Shown: positions 36,387-43,510 of the stretch, piece by piece
Position numbering within the stretch: the stretch's first letter is position 1
Layout of the letters: each line of letters begins with the position of its first letter
Assembly: GCA_946408345.1 (NCBI GenBank)
Contig: CAMJRR010000004.1
Span: forward strand, 62,001 to 126,000
Direction: 5' to 3'
DNA: 64,000 nt
Source of the DNA: an uncultured Bacteroidales bacterium
GTDB taxonomy: Bacteria; Bacteroidota; Bacteroidia; Bacteroidales; F082
Notes under the pieces: generated by a model
What the model was told of the DNA's origin: nothing
Database searches by the model: none
Seen by the model: the letters and a program-made list of their open reading frames with translations, nothing else
Position numbers and translations under genes: made by a program

Positions 36387-36710
36387 CTACTGACGTGAAG
36401 ATAACAAATCTTCGATTTTGGAGTCATCTTGGCGGTTATTCCAGAAAGACAGAATAATAAGCATTTCATTATCATAACAATAAATGATAGATGACTTTCT
36501 CATGTGCAGAATTCGAACTTCGTTTCCTTGATAGAAAAGGTTTTTGTAGCGCATGCCCATATCAGGGAATGTCGTCAATCTATAAACACAAGCCTTAACT
36601 TCCGAATATACATTTTCAGCAACTCGCTCACCAAACTCATGAAGCACATACATAAGGGTTTCGTTAAGTTCTGTTTGCGCATCTTCAAGCCATTTATGCC
36701 TTAAAGCCAT
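36387..36710 (-). CDS. RelE/ParE-family toxin
   Basis: This 107-aa protein starting MALRHKWLEDAQTELNETLM has the RelE/ParE fold pattern: helix pair, then RLTTFPDMGMRYKNLFYQGNEVRILHMRKSSIIYCYDNEML and the terminal VIVLSFW-type strand IILSFWNNRQD. The start overlaps the antitoxin gene by 17 bp; the frame is open to 36815, but those extra residues lie antisense to nothing family-like and inside the antitoxin. ParE-type members inhibit gyrase and RelE-type cut mRNA; I cannot tell which. Confidence 0.82.
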   Translation of the reverse strand: MALRHKWLEDAQTELNETLMYVLHEFGERVAENVYSEVKACVYRLTTFPDMGMRYKNLFYQGNEVRILHMRKSSIIYCYDNEMLIILSFWNNRQDDSKIEDLLSSRQ

Positions 36711-36978
36711 AGCGTGATTGGATTTGAGCGAACACTTCATCACCGTCCACGAGTTTGGCACTGCCTTCTTCAAGGCTTTGCAGTCGTTGCTTGACGATGG
36801 AATACATCTCCTCATCGGAATAGGAACAAGGTGGAGCTGGTCGTTTTTGTGAAGCGAACCTAATAAGAACAGACTCTAACTGTTCCTCTAACCATGTTTG
36901 TAACGCCTGGTCATTAGGAAAAATAGGCTTCACACGTTCCATCAAAGTGTCGTTGATCCTGATCGTTCTTGTGCACAT
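36694..36978 (-). CDS. Antitoxin of the RelE/ParE pair
   Basis: This 94-aa protein has a short N-terminal beta strand and helices (TRTIRINDTLMERVKPIFPN) compatible with a ribbon-helix-helix DNA-binding end. A charged C-terminal half ending VDGDEVFAQIQSRYGFKA fits the toxin-wrapping part. It directly precedes and overlaps the toxin gene, the standard order for this class, and probably represses the pair from the box at 36999. Confidence 0.78.
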   Translation of the reverse strand: MCTRTIRINDTLMERVKPIFPNDQALQTWLEEQLESVLIRFASQKRPAPPCSYSDEEMYSIVKQRLQSLEEGSAKLVDGDEVFAQIQSRYGFKA

Positions 36979-36998
36979 AGTGGGTGTTTATTTTGTTG

Positions 36999-37006
36999 CA
37001 AAATTA
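36999..37006 (-). promoter_or_regulatory. -7 box for the toxin-antitoxin operon
   Basis: The minus strand reads TAATTTTG, matching TAnnTTTG, 20 bp upstream of the antitoxin ATG. Confidence 0.5.
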
Positions 37007-37118
37007 TACAAAAAACAAAAACACTGCCAGAAACATCAATATTTTCCTCAAAACAATCTCAATTTCCCCTTAACTACATCAGAATTTTTTTTGCAGAAGT
37101 TGACGTGTTTGCTTTGTA

Positions 37119-37234
37119 AGCGGCCTGTCCTTATCGGACGGCCGCTTAAAGTTTTGTTCCATATAATGCTCCGTCGCAATTAAAGATAAGGCAAAGCAAA
37201 GATTTATGATAGATTTACGTAAGATTTGTTTCCA
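37119..37234. repeat. 115-bp direct repeat, right copy
   Basis: GCGGCCTGTCC and GGACGGCCGC form a perfect 10-bp stem. This is followed by the same GCTCCGTCGCAAT and GCAAAGATTTATGATAGATTT segments as the left copy at 36046. A third, shorter copy without the hairpin lies at 37321-37379. Confidence 0.85.
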
Positions 37235-37642
37235 AAAAAATCAACTTCCCCACATTCAAATCCCCAATAATTATCACTTCTCAATTCCCTTCCGTGTAAA
37301 TCCGTGTACAAAATAACCTCTGCAATCGAAGATGAGGCGAAGCCAAGATTTATGATGGATTTACGTAAGATTTGCTTCCCTTTCCCTCTTTACAGCTCCG
37401 CCTCGTCAGTCACAAACCGTGTTGACAAAGGGCTGGTTTTCATATTTTTACAAGCAAACTGAATTGCATATTATATGTATCAATTCGCTTGATGTGAATT
37501 CAGGGTACAAAAATAAAAGTTTTTCTTATTAAAAACATCATTATTTATGATATTGTCGTATCCTATCGGATTCCTTAGAAAAGGTACAAAAAACAAGCGG
37601 ACTCAGTTGGGCCACATCGGGTAATAAAAAAGCGGCCAGCCC
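37235..37642. other. Non-coding gap with a third partial repeat copy
   Basis: No gene is supported here. A partial repeat copy (TGCAATCGAAGATGAGGCGAAG ... AAGATTTGCTTCC) occupies 37321-37379. The rest is AT-rich with no matching promoter for the flanking genes. Confidence 0.6.
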
Positions 37643-37655
37643 TTAAGGCCGGCCG
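37632..37655 (-). terminator. Terminator overlapping the end of the lysis-like lipoprotein gene
   Basis: On the minus strand CGGCCGGCC TTAAG GGCTGGCCG forms a 9-bp stem followed by CTTTTTTATT. The gene's TAA stop lies in the loop. Confidence 0.75.
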
Positions 37656-38086
37656 AAACACTTTTTATACACTATTGCTCCAGCAATGAGCGCAAGTCCC
37701 AGTAGCAACAACATCCATCGCCACCTCTGCCGAACTGACCGCACTTGTTGCGATGGTTCGTTGACTACCCTGCTCTGCCTGTCGACTCTCATCGAGTCTT
37801 CCTCTCTCTCCATGACCTGCATTTCGGATTGGGATTGCTGCCTAAAATTAGCCTCTGCCTTGTCGGCCTTGAGACGGAAAAAGGTCTGTGGCTTTCCAAC
37901 CACACTGTCTGTCGGCCATTCCCAAGTGAGGTTTTCCAGATAAAGGCTGAACTGACTCCAAAGGGTGTCGCGATAAAGAAGTTGTTGCTCTTGCCGCTGC
38001 TTCATGGCAAAGGTCTCAACATGCTGGCGATGGCTCCGGCAAGCGGTGAAGATAAGGAGCATCAGGAGCATTGCCACTAAATGCAT
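37643..38086 (-). CDS. Small lipoprotein with C-terminal membrane helix next to amidase (spanin-like?)
   Basis: About 147 aa. It begins with a lipoprotein signal (LVAMLLMLLIFTAC), then a charged helical middle and a C-terminal membrane helix (WRWMLLLLGLALIAGAIVYK) with a basic tail. The start is taken at 38086 (MHLVAM); 38095 is possible, and the frame upstream is only the shadow of the amidase gene. A lipid anchor at one end, a membrane helix at the other and an adjacent muramoyl amidase suggest a phage-lysis-like or envelope-spanning role, but this is inference. The start region overlaps a repeat unit at 38083-38128. Confidence 0.65.
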   Translation of the reverse strand: MHLVAMLLMLLIFTACRSHRQHVETFAMKQRQEQQLLYRDTLWSQFSLYLENLTWEWPTDSVVGKPQTFFRLKADKAEANFRQQSQSEMQVMEREEDSMRVDRQSRVVNEPSQQVRSVRQRWRWMLLLLGLALIAGAIVYKKCFGRP

Positions 38087-38128
38087 AGATCCCATGCCCC
38101 TCACATGCCCTCGCTGGGATGACCTGCC
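38083..38128. repeat. Single GTCATCCC/GGGATCTAT repeat unit
   Basis: On the minus strand GGCAGGTCATCCC and GGGATCTATGC border a 20-bp middle. It is one unit of the palindromic family at 12956/21536/30733, placed across the start of the lipoprotein gene. Confidence 0.75.
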
Positions 38129-38144
38129 TTCAGCGGCAACGCCT

Positions 38145-38585
38145 TCAAGGTTCGGCATACTCCTTCTCCGCGTCAAAACAAGGACAGGCTTTGTTGGCAA
38201 AACGACGGTGACTATAGACCTTAGCATCGGGATAGCGTATTTTGAGCACGGTGAGCAACTTGTGGAGGGCTTCCTTCTGCTCAGGCGTGCGCGTGTCAGC
38301 GGGATGGCCTTGGGCATCGAGGCCACCGACGTAACACACACCGATGCTGTGGGCGTTATGCCCACGACAATGCGCGCCCACGCAGTCGTCAAGTCTGCCT
38401 CGATAGACCGTCCCGTCCAGGTCAACCACATAATGATAGCCTATGCCCTTCCATCCTCGCACCTTGTGCCAACGGTCGATGTCGTCGACGGTTACTTTCA
38501 TTCCGGGTGGTGTGGCGGTGCAATGGACGATGATGGCGTCGATGCGCCGCCTTTCATCGGGCAGAATTGCTTCCAGGACACCCAT
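38145..38585 (-). CDS. N-acetylmuramoyl-L-alanine amidase (T7 lysozyme-like)
   Basis: This 146-aa Amidase_2 domain protein has no signal peptide. Zinc-binding His lies in AIIVHCTATPPG, with IGYHYVVDLDGTVYRGR, AHSIGVCYVGGLDAQG and SHRRFANKACPCFDA (second His and Cys, conserved as in T7 lysozyme). It cuts the amide between MurNAc and L-Ala in peptidoglycan. Small leaderless amidases of this type are common in Bacteroidales genomes, often prophage-derived. It is paired with the small lipoprotein 49 bp downstream. Confidence 0.9.
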   Translation of the reverse strand: MGVLEAILPDERRRIDAIIVHCTATPPGMKVTVDDIDRWHKVRGWKGIGYHYVVDLDGTVYRGRLDDCVGAHCRGHNAHSIGVCYVGGLDAQGHPADTRTPEQKEALHKLLTVLKIRYPDAKVYSHRRFANKACPCFDAEKEYAEP

Positions 38586-38833
38586 ATCTCAGAGCGGTGA
38601 AACCCATATCTGCCGCACGTCAACCATAGGGGTCTATGGAAGGCTAACATATATAAAAAAAGCGACCGTCCTTAAGGACAGATCGCCGACACTCCCGAAT
38701 ACTGTCCCCAAAAGTGTGTCTGAGCGTTGATCTCCTTTTTGAAAAACCATTTGCAAAATTATTAATGTATTTCACCTTATCAAGTGCCATTGAATTTTCT
38801 TTTGTATTTTTGCACCATTAATATGCCACTGCC
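38586..38833. other. Intergenic gap with a hairpin and short repeat fragment
   Basis: It contains a GCGACCGTCC / GGACAGATCGC hairpin at 38658-38686 followed on the minus strand by a T-tract, and a fragment of the GGRTCTATGG repeat word at 38628-38640. It also holds the promoter box for the downstream plus-strand gene. No gene is seen. Confidence 0.6.
38805..38812 (+). promoter_or_regulatory. -7 box for the AAA/PD-(D/E)XK gene
   Basis: TATTTTTG matches TAnnTTTG, 21 bp before the ATG at 38834. Confidence 0.55.
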
Positions 38834-40413
38834 ATGCAAGAGAGAAAATATCCCGTTGGTATTCAGACCTTTGAGAAAATAAGGGAAGAGAATTATCTTT
38901 ATATCGACAAGACGGACTTGGTTTGGAAGATGACCAAGGAAAGCCCATATGTTTTCCTCAGCCGCCCACGCAGGTTCGGCAAGTCGCTGCTTTGCAGCAC
39001 CTTGGAATGTTACTTTGAAGGTCGGAAAGACCTCTTCGAGGGTTTGGCCATCGCCGAATTGGAAAAGGATTGGAAACAATATCCCGTGCTGCGTTTCGAC
39101 TTGAGCGCGTGCAAGAACCAGCCCAATATGCAGGAGGTAGTCAGGACTTTGGAGGACGAACTGAAGGATTACGAGCGCATCTATGGTCGGGACGAAACGG
39201 AAACACACCGGGAAAACGCTTCAAAGGACTTATCCAACGTGCCCACGAACAAACCGGACTGAAGACTGTAGTCATCTTGGACGAATACGACGCCCCCATA
39301 CTGGATTACTTGCACAAACCCGATGAATTGGAACAAGTGCGCCGCATCATGCAGGAGTTTTATCAATATGTGAAGATTTGCGACAAGGACGAGCAGTTCG
39401 TTTTCATCACCGGCATCAGCAAGTTCAGCCAGCTAAGCATCTTCTCCACCATCAACAACTTGACCAACATTTCAATGCAGCCCAAATATGCGGCTATTTG
39501 TGGCATTACTGAGAAGGAGTTTGCCACCGACATGGCACCAGACATTGCGATGCTGGCCAAAGAGTATGAATGTACTCCAGAGCAGATGCATGACAAACTG
39601 AAGCGGCAATACGATGGCTATCGCTTCGCTAAAGAGTCGCCCGATGTGTACAATCCTTTCAGCTTATTGAAATGCTTCAACCAGAGAAACATAGCCAACT
39701 ATTGGTTTGAGAGTGGCACCCCCACTTTCCTTATCCGTCAGATGCAGCATTTCCGCACCGATATTACCACATTGGAAGAGCTGAATGTTCAGGATTTTGA
39801 CTTCGACCAGCCGACAGAGGTGATGAATAATGCTTTGCCGTTACTATACCAGAGCGGCTACTTGACCATCAAAGGCTATGACAGGGAAAGTGAAATGTAC
39901 ACGCTCTCCATTCCCAATCAGGAAGTGCGCATTGGATTCACGCGTGGCCTGCTTCCAGCCTATATCGGTTTGGAAAATCACCAAGTAGTTTCAGGCTTTG
40001 CTTTGAAATTTTGGCAAGCACTGAAGAAAGATGACCTCCATCTTGCCTTGCGCGAGATGCAAGCCTACTTTGCTGGACTGCCATACATGGATGGCTTCAA
40101 GAAGAAATTGGAGGATGTTTCCAATTTGGAAGGCTTCTATGAGTGGTCAATGATGCTGATTTTCAATATGCTAAATGTTTATGTCCAAACTCAAGTGCGT
40201 TGTGCTGGAGGCCGTGCTGATATGGTGGTTAAGATGCCAAACACCATCTATGTCATCGAACTGAAAGTGAATGGCACGGCACAGGAAGCCATAGATCAGA
40301 TAGAGGAGAAAGGATATGCCACTCCATACTTAACGGATGGCCGCAAAGTGGTCAAGGCTGGAGTGAACTTCTCGACGAAGACCAAAACTATTGAGGATTG
40401 GATTATCAAATAG
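38834..40413 (+). pseudogene. AAA-ATPase-like / PD-(D/E)XK nuclease-domain protein, frameshifted
   Basis: The first frame encodes YPVGIQTFEKIREENYLYID, FLSRPRRFGKSLLCSTLECYF (Walker A-like RRFGKS) and ends shortly after YGRDET. The family sequence continues in the -1 frame as NTPGKRFKGLIQRAHEQTG, then VVILDEYDAPILDYL and the C-terminal nuclease region ADMVVKMPNTIYVIELKVNG. Loss of one A in the short A-run at 39195-39197 explains the break; restoring it gives one 526-aa protein. These proteins (AAA-ATPase_like plus PDDEXK_9) are multicopy in gut Bacteroidales, function unknown. A sequencing error in the A-run is possible. Confidence 0.85.
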
Positions 40414-40488
40414 AGTAATTCATTTCTTACTATCAACTTCTATTACTTGGGGTGGAAAGGTAGGGAAGCGTTATACTTCCCAAAAACA

Positions 40489-40526
40489 ACAGCGGCTATA
40501 ACTTGAAGTGAAGTTATAGCCGCTGT
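40489..40526. terminator. Strong terminator at the end of the capsule operon
   Basis: A perfect 16-bp stem (ACAGCGGCTATAACTT / AAGTTATAGCCGCTGT) with a 6-nt loop. On the minus strand it is followed by GTTTTTG, so it ends the long minus-strand operon after the FemAB-like gene. It also lies after the stop of the plus-strand pseudogene. Confidence 0.88.
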
Positions 40527-40628
40527 CGGTGTAATGTGTTGGTTCAACTACATGTGGTTTACTAGATGCCTACATTTATCTTCATAATCTTATCTAAACA
40601 AAGAATGGTTAAGATCCAACAAGTTTGT

Positions 40629-41612
40629 TTACGCCCTATATAATGGGAAATAACCTGAATCACCTGTAAAAGAGGGATCCTCCTTTTTCCGTGCTTCAAC
40701 AGCCTTATCGTAAACGTCCTGATCAAAAATATACTTTCCAATATAGAAATACACATCGGGATCAGGGGTAAAACAACGCTTATAATGATAGATTCCGTCA
40801 TCCTTATGGTATCCCCCACCCAGAATGAACTTTTCACGACCTGTTTGGTTACACCATTTCAGAATCTCATTCTTCAAGAAATCATTCGGACGAAATTCAT
40901 AGTATTCTTCGAGTGTGCCTCCCAAAAACGAATAAGCATATTTCTCAGAACACAAAACTAATTCGGTTGAAATAATCTTACCATCTTTGACGACATGAAA
41001 ATACATGAAGTTATCAGGAAGCAGTTTTTCAATACGCTCAAAATAATCCCTACCGAAATAATAATAAGATTCGGCATGATTGCGATCCATTGTTTTGTCG
41101 TATATATTAAGAAAATCATCCAAATGGGCAGTGTTATTCTCCATAATAATCTCCAACCCATTTGTTTCTGCTTTTCTTACATTTTTTCGCACTTTTCTGT
41201 CATAACGGCTCCAAATGTCGGCTTCAAATTCACCACTCGTATTGACAACCACATTAGCCGAGAGTTCTATGGTTTCTCCAAAGTAATGCTCTCTAAAATC
41301 GACATTGTCGAATAGGTGAAACCTATGAAACTCACAAATGATGTTACGTTCCTTACAATAATCTGAAAAAGCCATTTTGTAGGCCTCCATCAGTTTATCC
41401 ATATCGGTCACATTTTCACAATAAGGGCCACCATAACCGTATGGCGTTACAATATCGTAGTAAATTTGACCATCAATAGGCCATTTGATTTTTCTTAAAA
41501 TAAAAGTATAAGTGATTCGACCGTATGGTGATTCAAAAACATAAGTGTCACTATCTCCGTCAATATCCTTATACACTTTGGCATAATTCGGATTGAAATA
41601 TAAATCCAGCAT
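40629..41612 (-). CDS. FemAB-like aminoacyltransferase (tandem GNAT fold)
   Basis: A 327-aa protein with no signal peptide or membrane helix. The body matches the FemAB / Acetyltransf_6 pattern: YDIVTPYGYGGPYC near residue 55-70, SRYDRKVRKNVRKAETNGL near 150, FLNIYDKTMDRNHAESYYYF, then ISTELVLCSEKYAYSFLGGT and FILGGGYHKDDGIYHYKRCF. FemX/A/B relatives move amino acids from charged tRNA onto lipid II; the Acetyltransf_6 branch also contains other acyltransferases. It is the last gene of the surface-polysaccharide operon, and its ATG lies only 34 bp after a tRNA-like gene on the same strand, which favours an aminoacyl-tRNA donor. The acceptor is unknown. Confidence 0.75.
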   Translation of the reverse strand: MLDLYFNPNYAKVYKDIDGDSDTYVFESPYGRITYTFILRKIKWPIDGQIYYDIVTPYGYGGPYCENVTDMDKLMEAYKMAFSDYCKERNIICEFHRFHLFDNVDFREHYFGETIELSANVVVNTSGEFEADIWSRYDRKVRKNVRKAETNGLEIIMENNTAHLDDFLNIYDKTMDRNHAESYYYFGRDYFERIEKLLPDNFMYFHVVKDGKIISTELVLCSEKYAYSFLGGTLEEYYEFRPNDFLKNEILKWCNQTGREKFILGGGYHKDDGIYHYKRCFTPDPDVYFYIGKYIFDQDVYDKAVEARKKEDPSFTGDSGYFPLYRA

Positions 41613-41646
41613 AGTTTGTGTTATTTGTCGTTCAATATTAAAAAAG

Positions 41647-41717
41647 AGCCGGCAGAAGGATTTGAACCCCCATCTGCTGAAAACTACTCAGCCGTTCTGC
41701 TATTGAACTATACCGGC
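41647..41717 (-). tRNA. tRNA-like gene in the capsule operon, anticodon AGU, probably non-decoding
   Basis: A full cloverleaf can be drawn: acceptor 41711-41717 with 41648-41654 (7 bp, one G-U); D stem GTTC/GAAC; anticodon stem GCTGA/TCAGC (all Watson-Crick); a 4-nt variable loop; and a T arm with loop TTCAAAT and two G-U pairs at 50-64 and 51-63. Discriminator is U73 and no CCA is encoded. The loop reads G32 U33 A34 G35 U36 U37 U38, so the anticodon is AGU (Thr). U37 is against normal decoding, since ANN-codon tRNAs carry a modified A37. The D-loop AATAGCA lacks the usual GG (G18 replaced). The TATAGTTCAAT start resembles tRNA-Gly, while G1-C72, C2-G71, G35 and U36 are E. coli ThrRS-type identity elements. 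The gene lies 21 bp after the beta-lactamase-fold stop and 34 bp before the FemAB-like ATG. Confidence 0.85.
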
Positions 41718-41738
41718 AAAATATTACAACTTTAAAAC

Positions 41739-42896
41739 TTAATTCTCTTTGATAATAGAATTGTATAACATTCTGATAATCTTGTTATTTAATCCACTAT
41801 CAGCGTATGTCTTAGAGTTACAGCCATTGCAGATGACTACAAATCCATATTTTTTTTCAGGATGGAAATACATGGAACTATGAATGCCATGATTGGCTCC
41901 ATTCATTCCAATTAATTCTTCTCCTGGTATTACATTGTTAAAGTACACAAAAGATAAACCATGTGACGTATTGGCTTGTCTTTCCCACATTCTCTCCTCA
42001 CTCTCTTCTGACAACGCCCTTTTTCTCCATCTGTATCTACCTTTATTTATATGCATCATCATGTATTTCGCCAAATCCGTTGCAGAAATTTTGAGTCCCC
42101 CTGCCGGATTAAGCATTGGTGTACTGTATCCAAGAATATAATCACATGCTTTTTTATTTACATTTGCGTATGCTTTCTTTTGTACTACAAAATGGTCATC
42201 TCTATACCGACAAGGATAAACAAGCTTGGATCTTTCTAACCTGGAGACATCATAACCTCCATGAAGTCGCAAAGGTTTTAAAATATGCTTTTGCACATAA
42301 TCGTCAAATCGCATTCCCGACACACTCTCAACGACAGCACCAAGTATGACAAAACCTAAATTGCTGTAATCTGTCTTTTTTCCTGGCGGATAGTCATTAA
42401 AAAAAGCATACAAATCGTCTGCTTTTTCAGGATTGATTTTGTCAAAGTCATCATAGTCGGCACCCTTTTTCAGACTGGAGCGATGCGACAAAAGCATCCT
42501 GATAGTAATGGGGGTATCTGGAAAATTTGGGTTTCTGAGACTGAAACCAAGATAACGGTTTACATCATCCTCTATTGACAATTTCCCTTCTTCCACCAAC
42601 TGCATGATGGCTGTTCCTACAAAGGTTTTGGAAATAGAGGCAATGTAAAAAAGGTCGTTTTTTCGAATCGGGACGCCTTTTATCGGATCATTAGCGTCAG
42701 GATTATATCCGAAAACCTCAGAATAGACTACTCTATTGTCCTTAACAACGACGACAGAAAGACCGATGTTCTTATACTTTTTTCTGATGGACTCAATTTC
42801 ATCATTGATGATATTGTGCTGTTTTAGTGATAAACAGCTTACCAGAGTCATACTGATTCCAAACAGAAACAGCGATAAAAACAATCGCTTTTTCAC
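41739..42896 (-). CDS. Beta-lactamase-fold serine hydrolase lipoprotein (class C/PBP4*-like)
   Basis: This 385-aa lipoprotein (lipobox TLVSC) has a serine beta-lactamase/transpeptidase-like fold: SISKTFVG is the catalytic SxxK, YSNLGFVILG the YxN motif, and HGIHSSMYFHPEKK fits the terminal KTG-equivalent region as HxG. Such proteins are mostly D-amino-acid esterases or peptidases rather than antibiotic-resistance enzymes. Within a polysaccharide operon, next to an aminoacyl-transfer module, an envelope esterase trimming ester-linked amino acids is plausible but unproven. Confidence 0.85.
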   Translation of the reverse strand: MKKRLFLSLFLFGISMTLVSCLSLKQHNIINDEIESIRKKYKNIGLSVVVVKDNRVVYSEVFGYNPDANDPIKGVPIRKNDLFYIASISKTFVGTAIMQLVEEGKLSIEDDVNRYLGFSLRNPNFPDTPITIRMLLSHRSSLKKGADYDDFDKINPEKADDLYAFFNDYPPGKKTDYSNLGFVILGAVVESVSGMRFDDYVQKHILKPLRLHGGYDVSRLERSKLVYPCRYRDDHFVVQKKAYANVNKKACDYILGYSTPMLNPAGGLKISATDLAKYMMMHINKGRYRWRKRALSEESEERMWERQANTSHGLSFVYFNNVIPGEELIGMNGANHGIHSSMYFHPEKKYGFVVICNGCNSKTYADSGLNNKIIRMLYNSIIKEN

Positions 42897-42912
42897 TGAA
42901 ACTAAATTAAGA

Positions 42913-43509
42913 TTATTTCTCTCTTGAAATTCGCGTCAAACGTTTCAATACAGACATGACCTCATATTCTCCAGCATCCTTATGCTCAAAGTATTCATCT
43001 CTCAAGATGGAACTCATCGAGACATCATAATACTTCCCGTTTTTGAACGCAGCCTGACGCATTACTCCTTCTCTAGTATTGAACATGGCTTTTCTCATGG
43101 CCATTGTTGTCTTATGGTTGTCAATAGCCGATCCATATAATCTATTTAGGTTCAAACGTTCAAATGCATACTCGTACACGAAGAGATAGGTTTCTATCCA
43201 TGCCATGCCGTCTTGATATTTCTTGTCGCCAATAATTACGCCACTGAAATTAGCAGAACTGTTGATATAATGTATATCCGTCAGACACGCATAACCAATC
43301 ATCTTATCGGTGTCCTTTGCACAAATGGCCCAAAACACCTGATAATTATTATGACGCATTCTCGCCTTTACCCATTCCAAAGCCTCATCTCGGCACATTC
43401 GACGATTTAATCCCGTACTAAGCTTTTTAAGCTCGTCATCATTCATCCATTGATAGATAAGATCTGCATCGTTTTCTTCAAAAGTTCTGAAATAAACCGT
43501 TTTTTCCAT
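42913..43509 (-). CDS. GNAT-family N-acetyltransferase (RimJ/RimL-like)
   Basis: A 198-aa protein opening VYFRTFEENDADLIYQWMND, the RimJ/RimL-type start, with MIGYACLTDIHYINSSANFS and DGMAWIETYLFVYEYAFERLNLNRLYGSAIDNHKTTMAM as acyl-CoA binding and C-terminal strands. Enzymes of this type in sugar operons often N-acetylate amino sugars such as UDP-linked 4-amino sugars (PglD- or PseH-like chemistry); the acceptor here is unknown. It sits between the ATP-grasp gene (1-bp gap) and the beta-lactamase-fold gene (16-bp gap). Confidence 0.82.
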   Translation of the reverse strand: MEKTVYFRTFEENDADLIYQWMNDDELKKLSTGLNRRMCRDEALEWVKARMRHNNYQVFWAICAKDTDKMIGYACLTDIHYINSSANFSGVIIGDKKYQDGMAWIETYLFVYEYAFERLNLNRLYGSAIDNHKTTMAMRKAMFNTREGVMRQAAFKNGKYYDVSMSSILRDEYFEHKDAGEYEVMSVLKRLTRISREK

Positions 43510-43510
43510 A

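Noticed and set aside
37643..38431. 262-aa lipoprotein reading from 38431
   Set aside because: The first 115 residues are the antiparallel-frame shadow of the amidase gene; the lipoprotein signal begins only at 38095/38086.
39070..39220. Programmed -1 frameshift in the AAA/PD-(D/E)XK gene
   Set aside because: No X-XXY-YYZ slippery heptamer in frame is found at the junction; a lost A in a short A-run explains it more simply.
41647..41717. Ordinary translational tRNA-Thr(AGU)
   Set aside because: A34 with U37, missing G18 and the position within an operon between two coding genes argue against normal decoding. A decayed pseudo-tRNA is the main alternative, but all stems are intact, including the anticodon stem.
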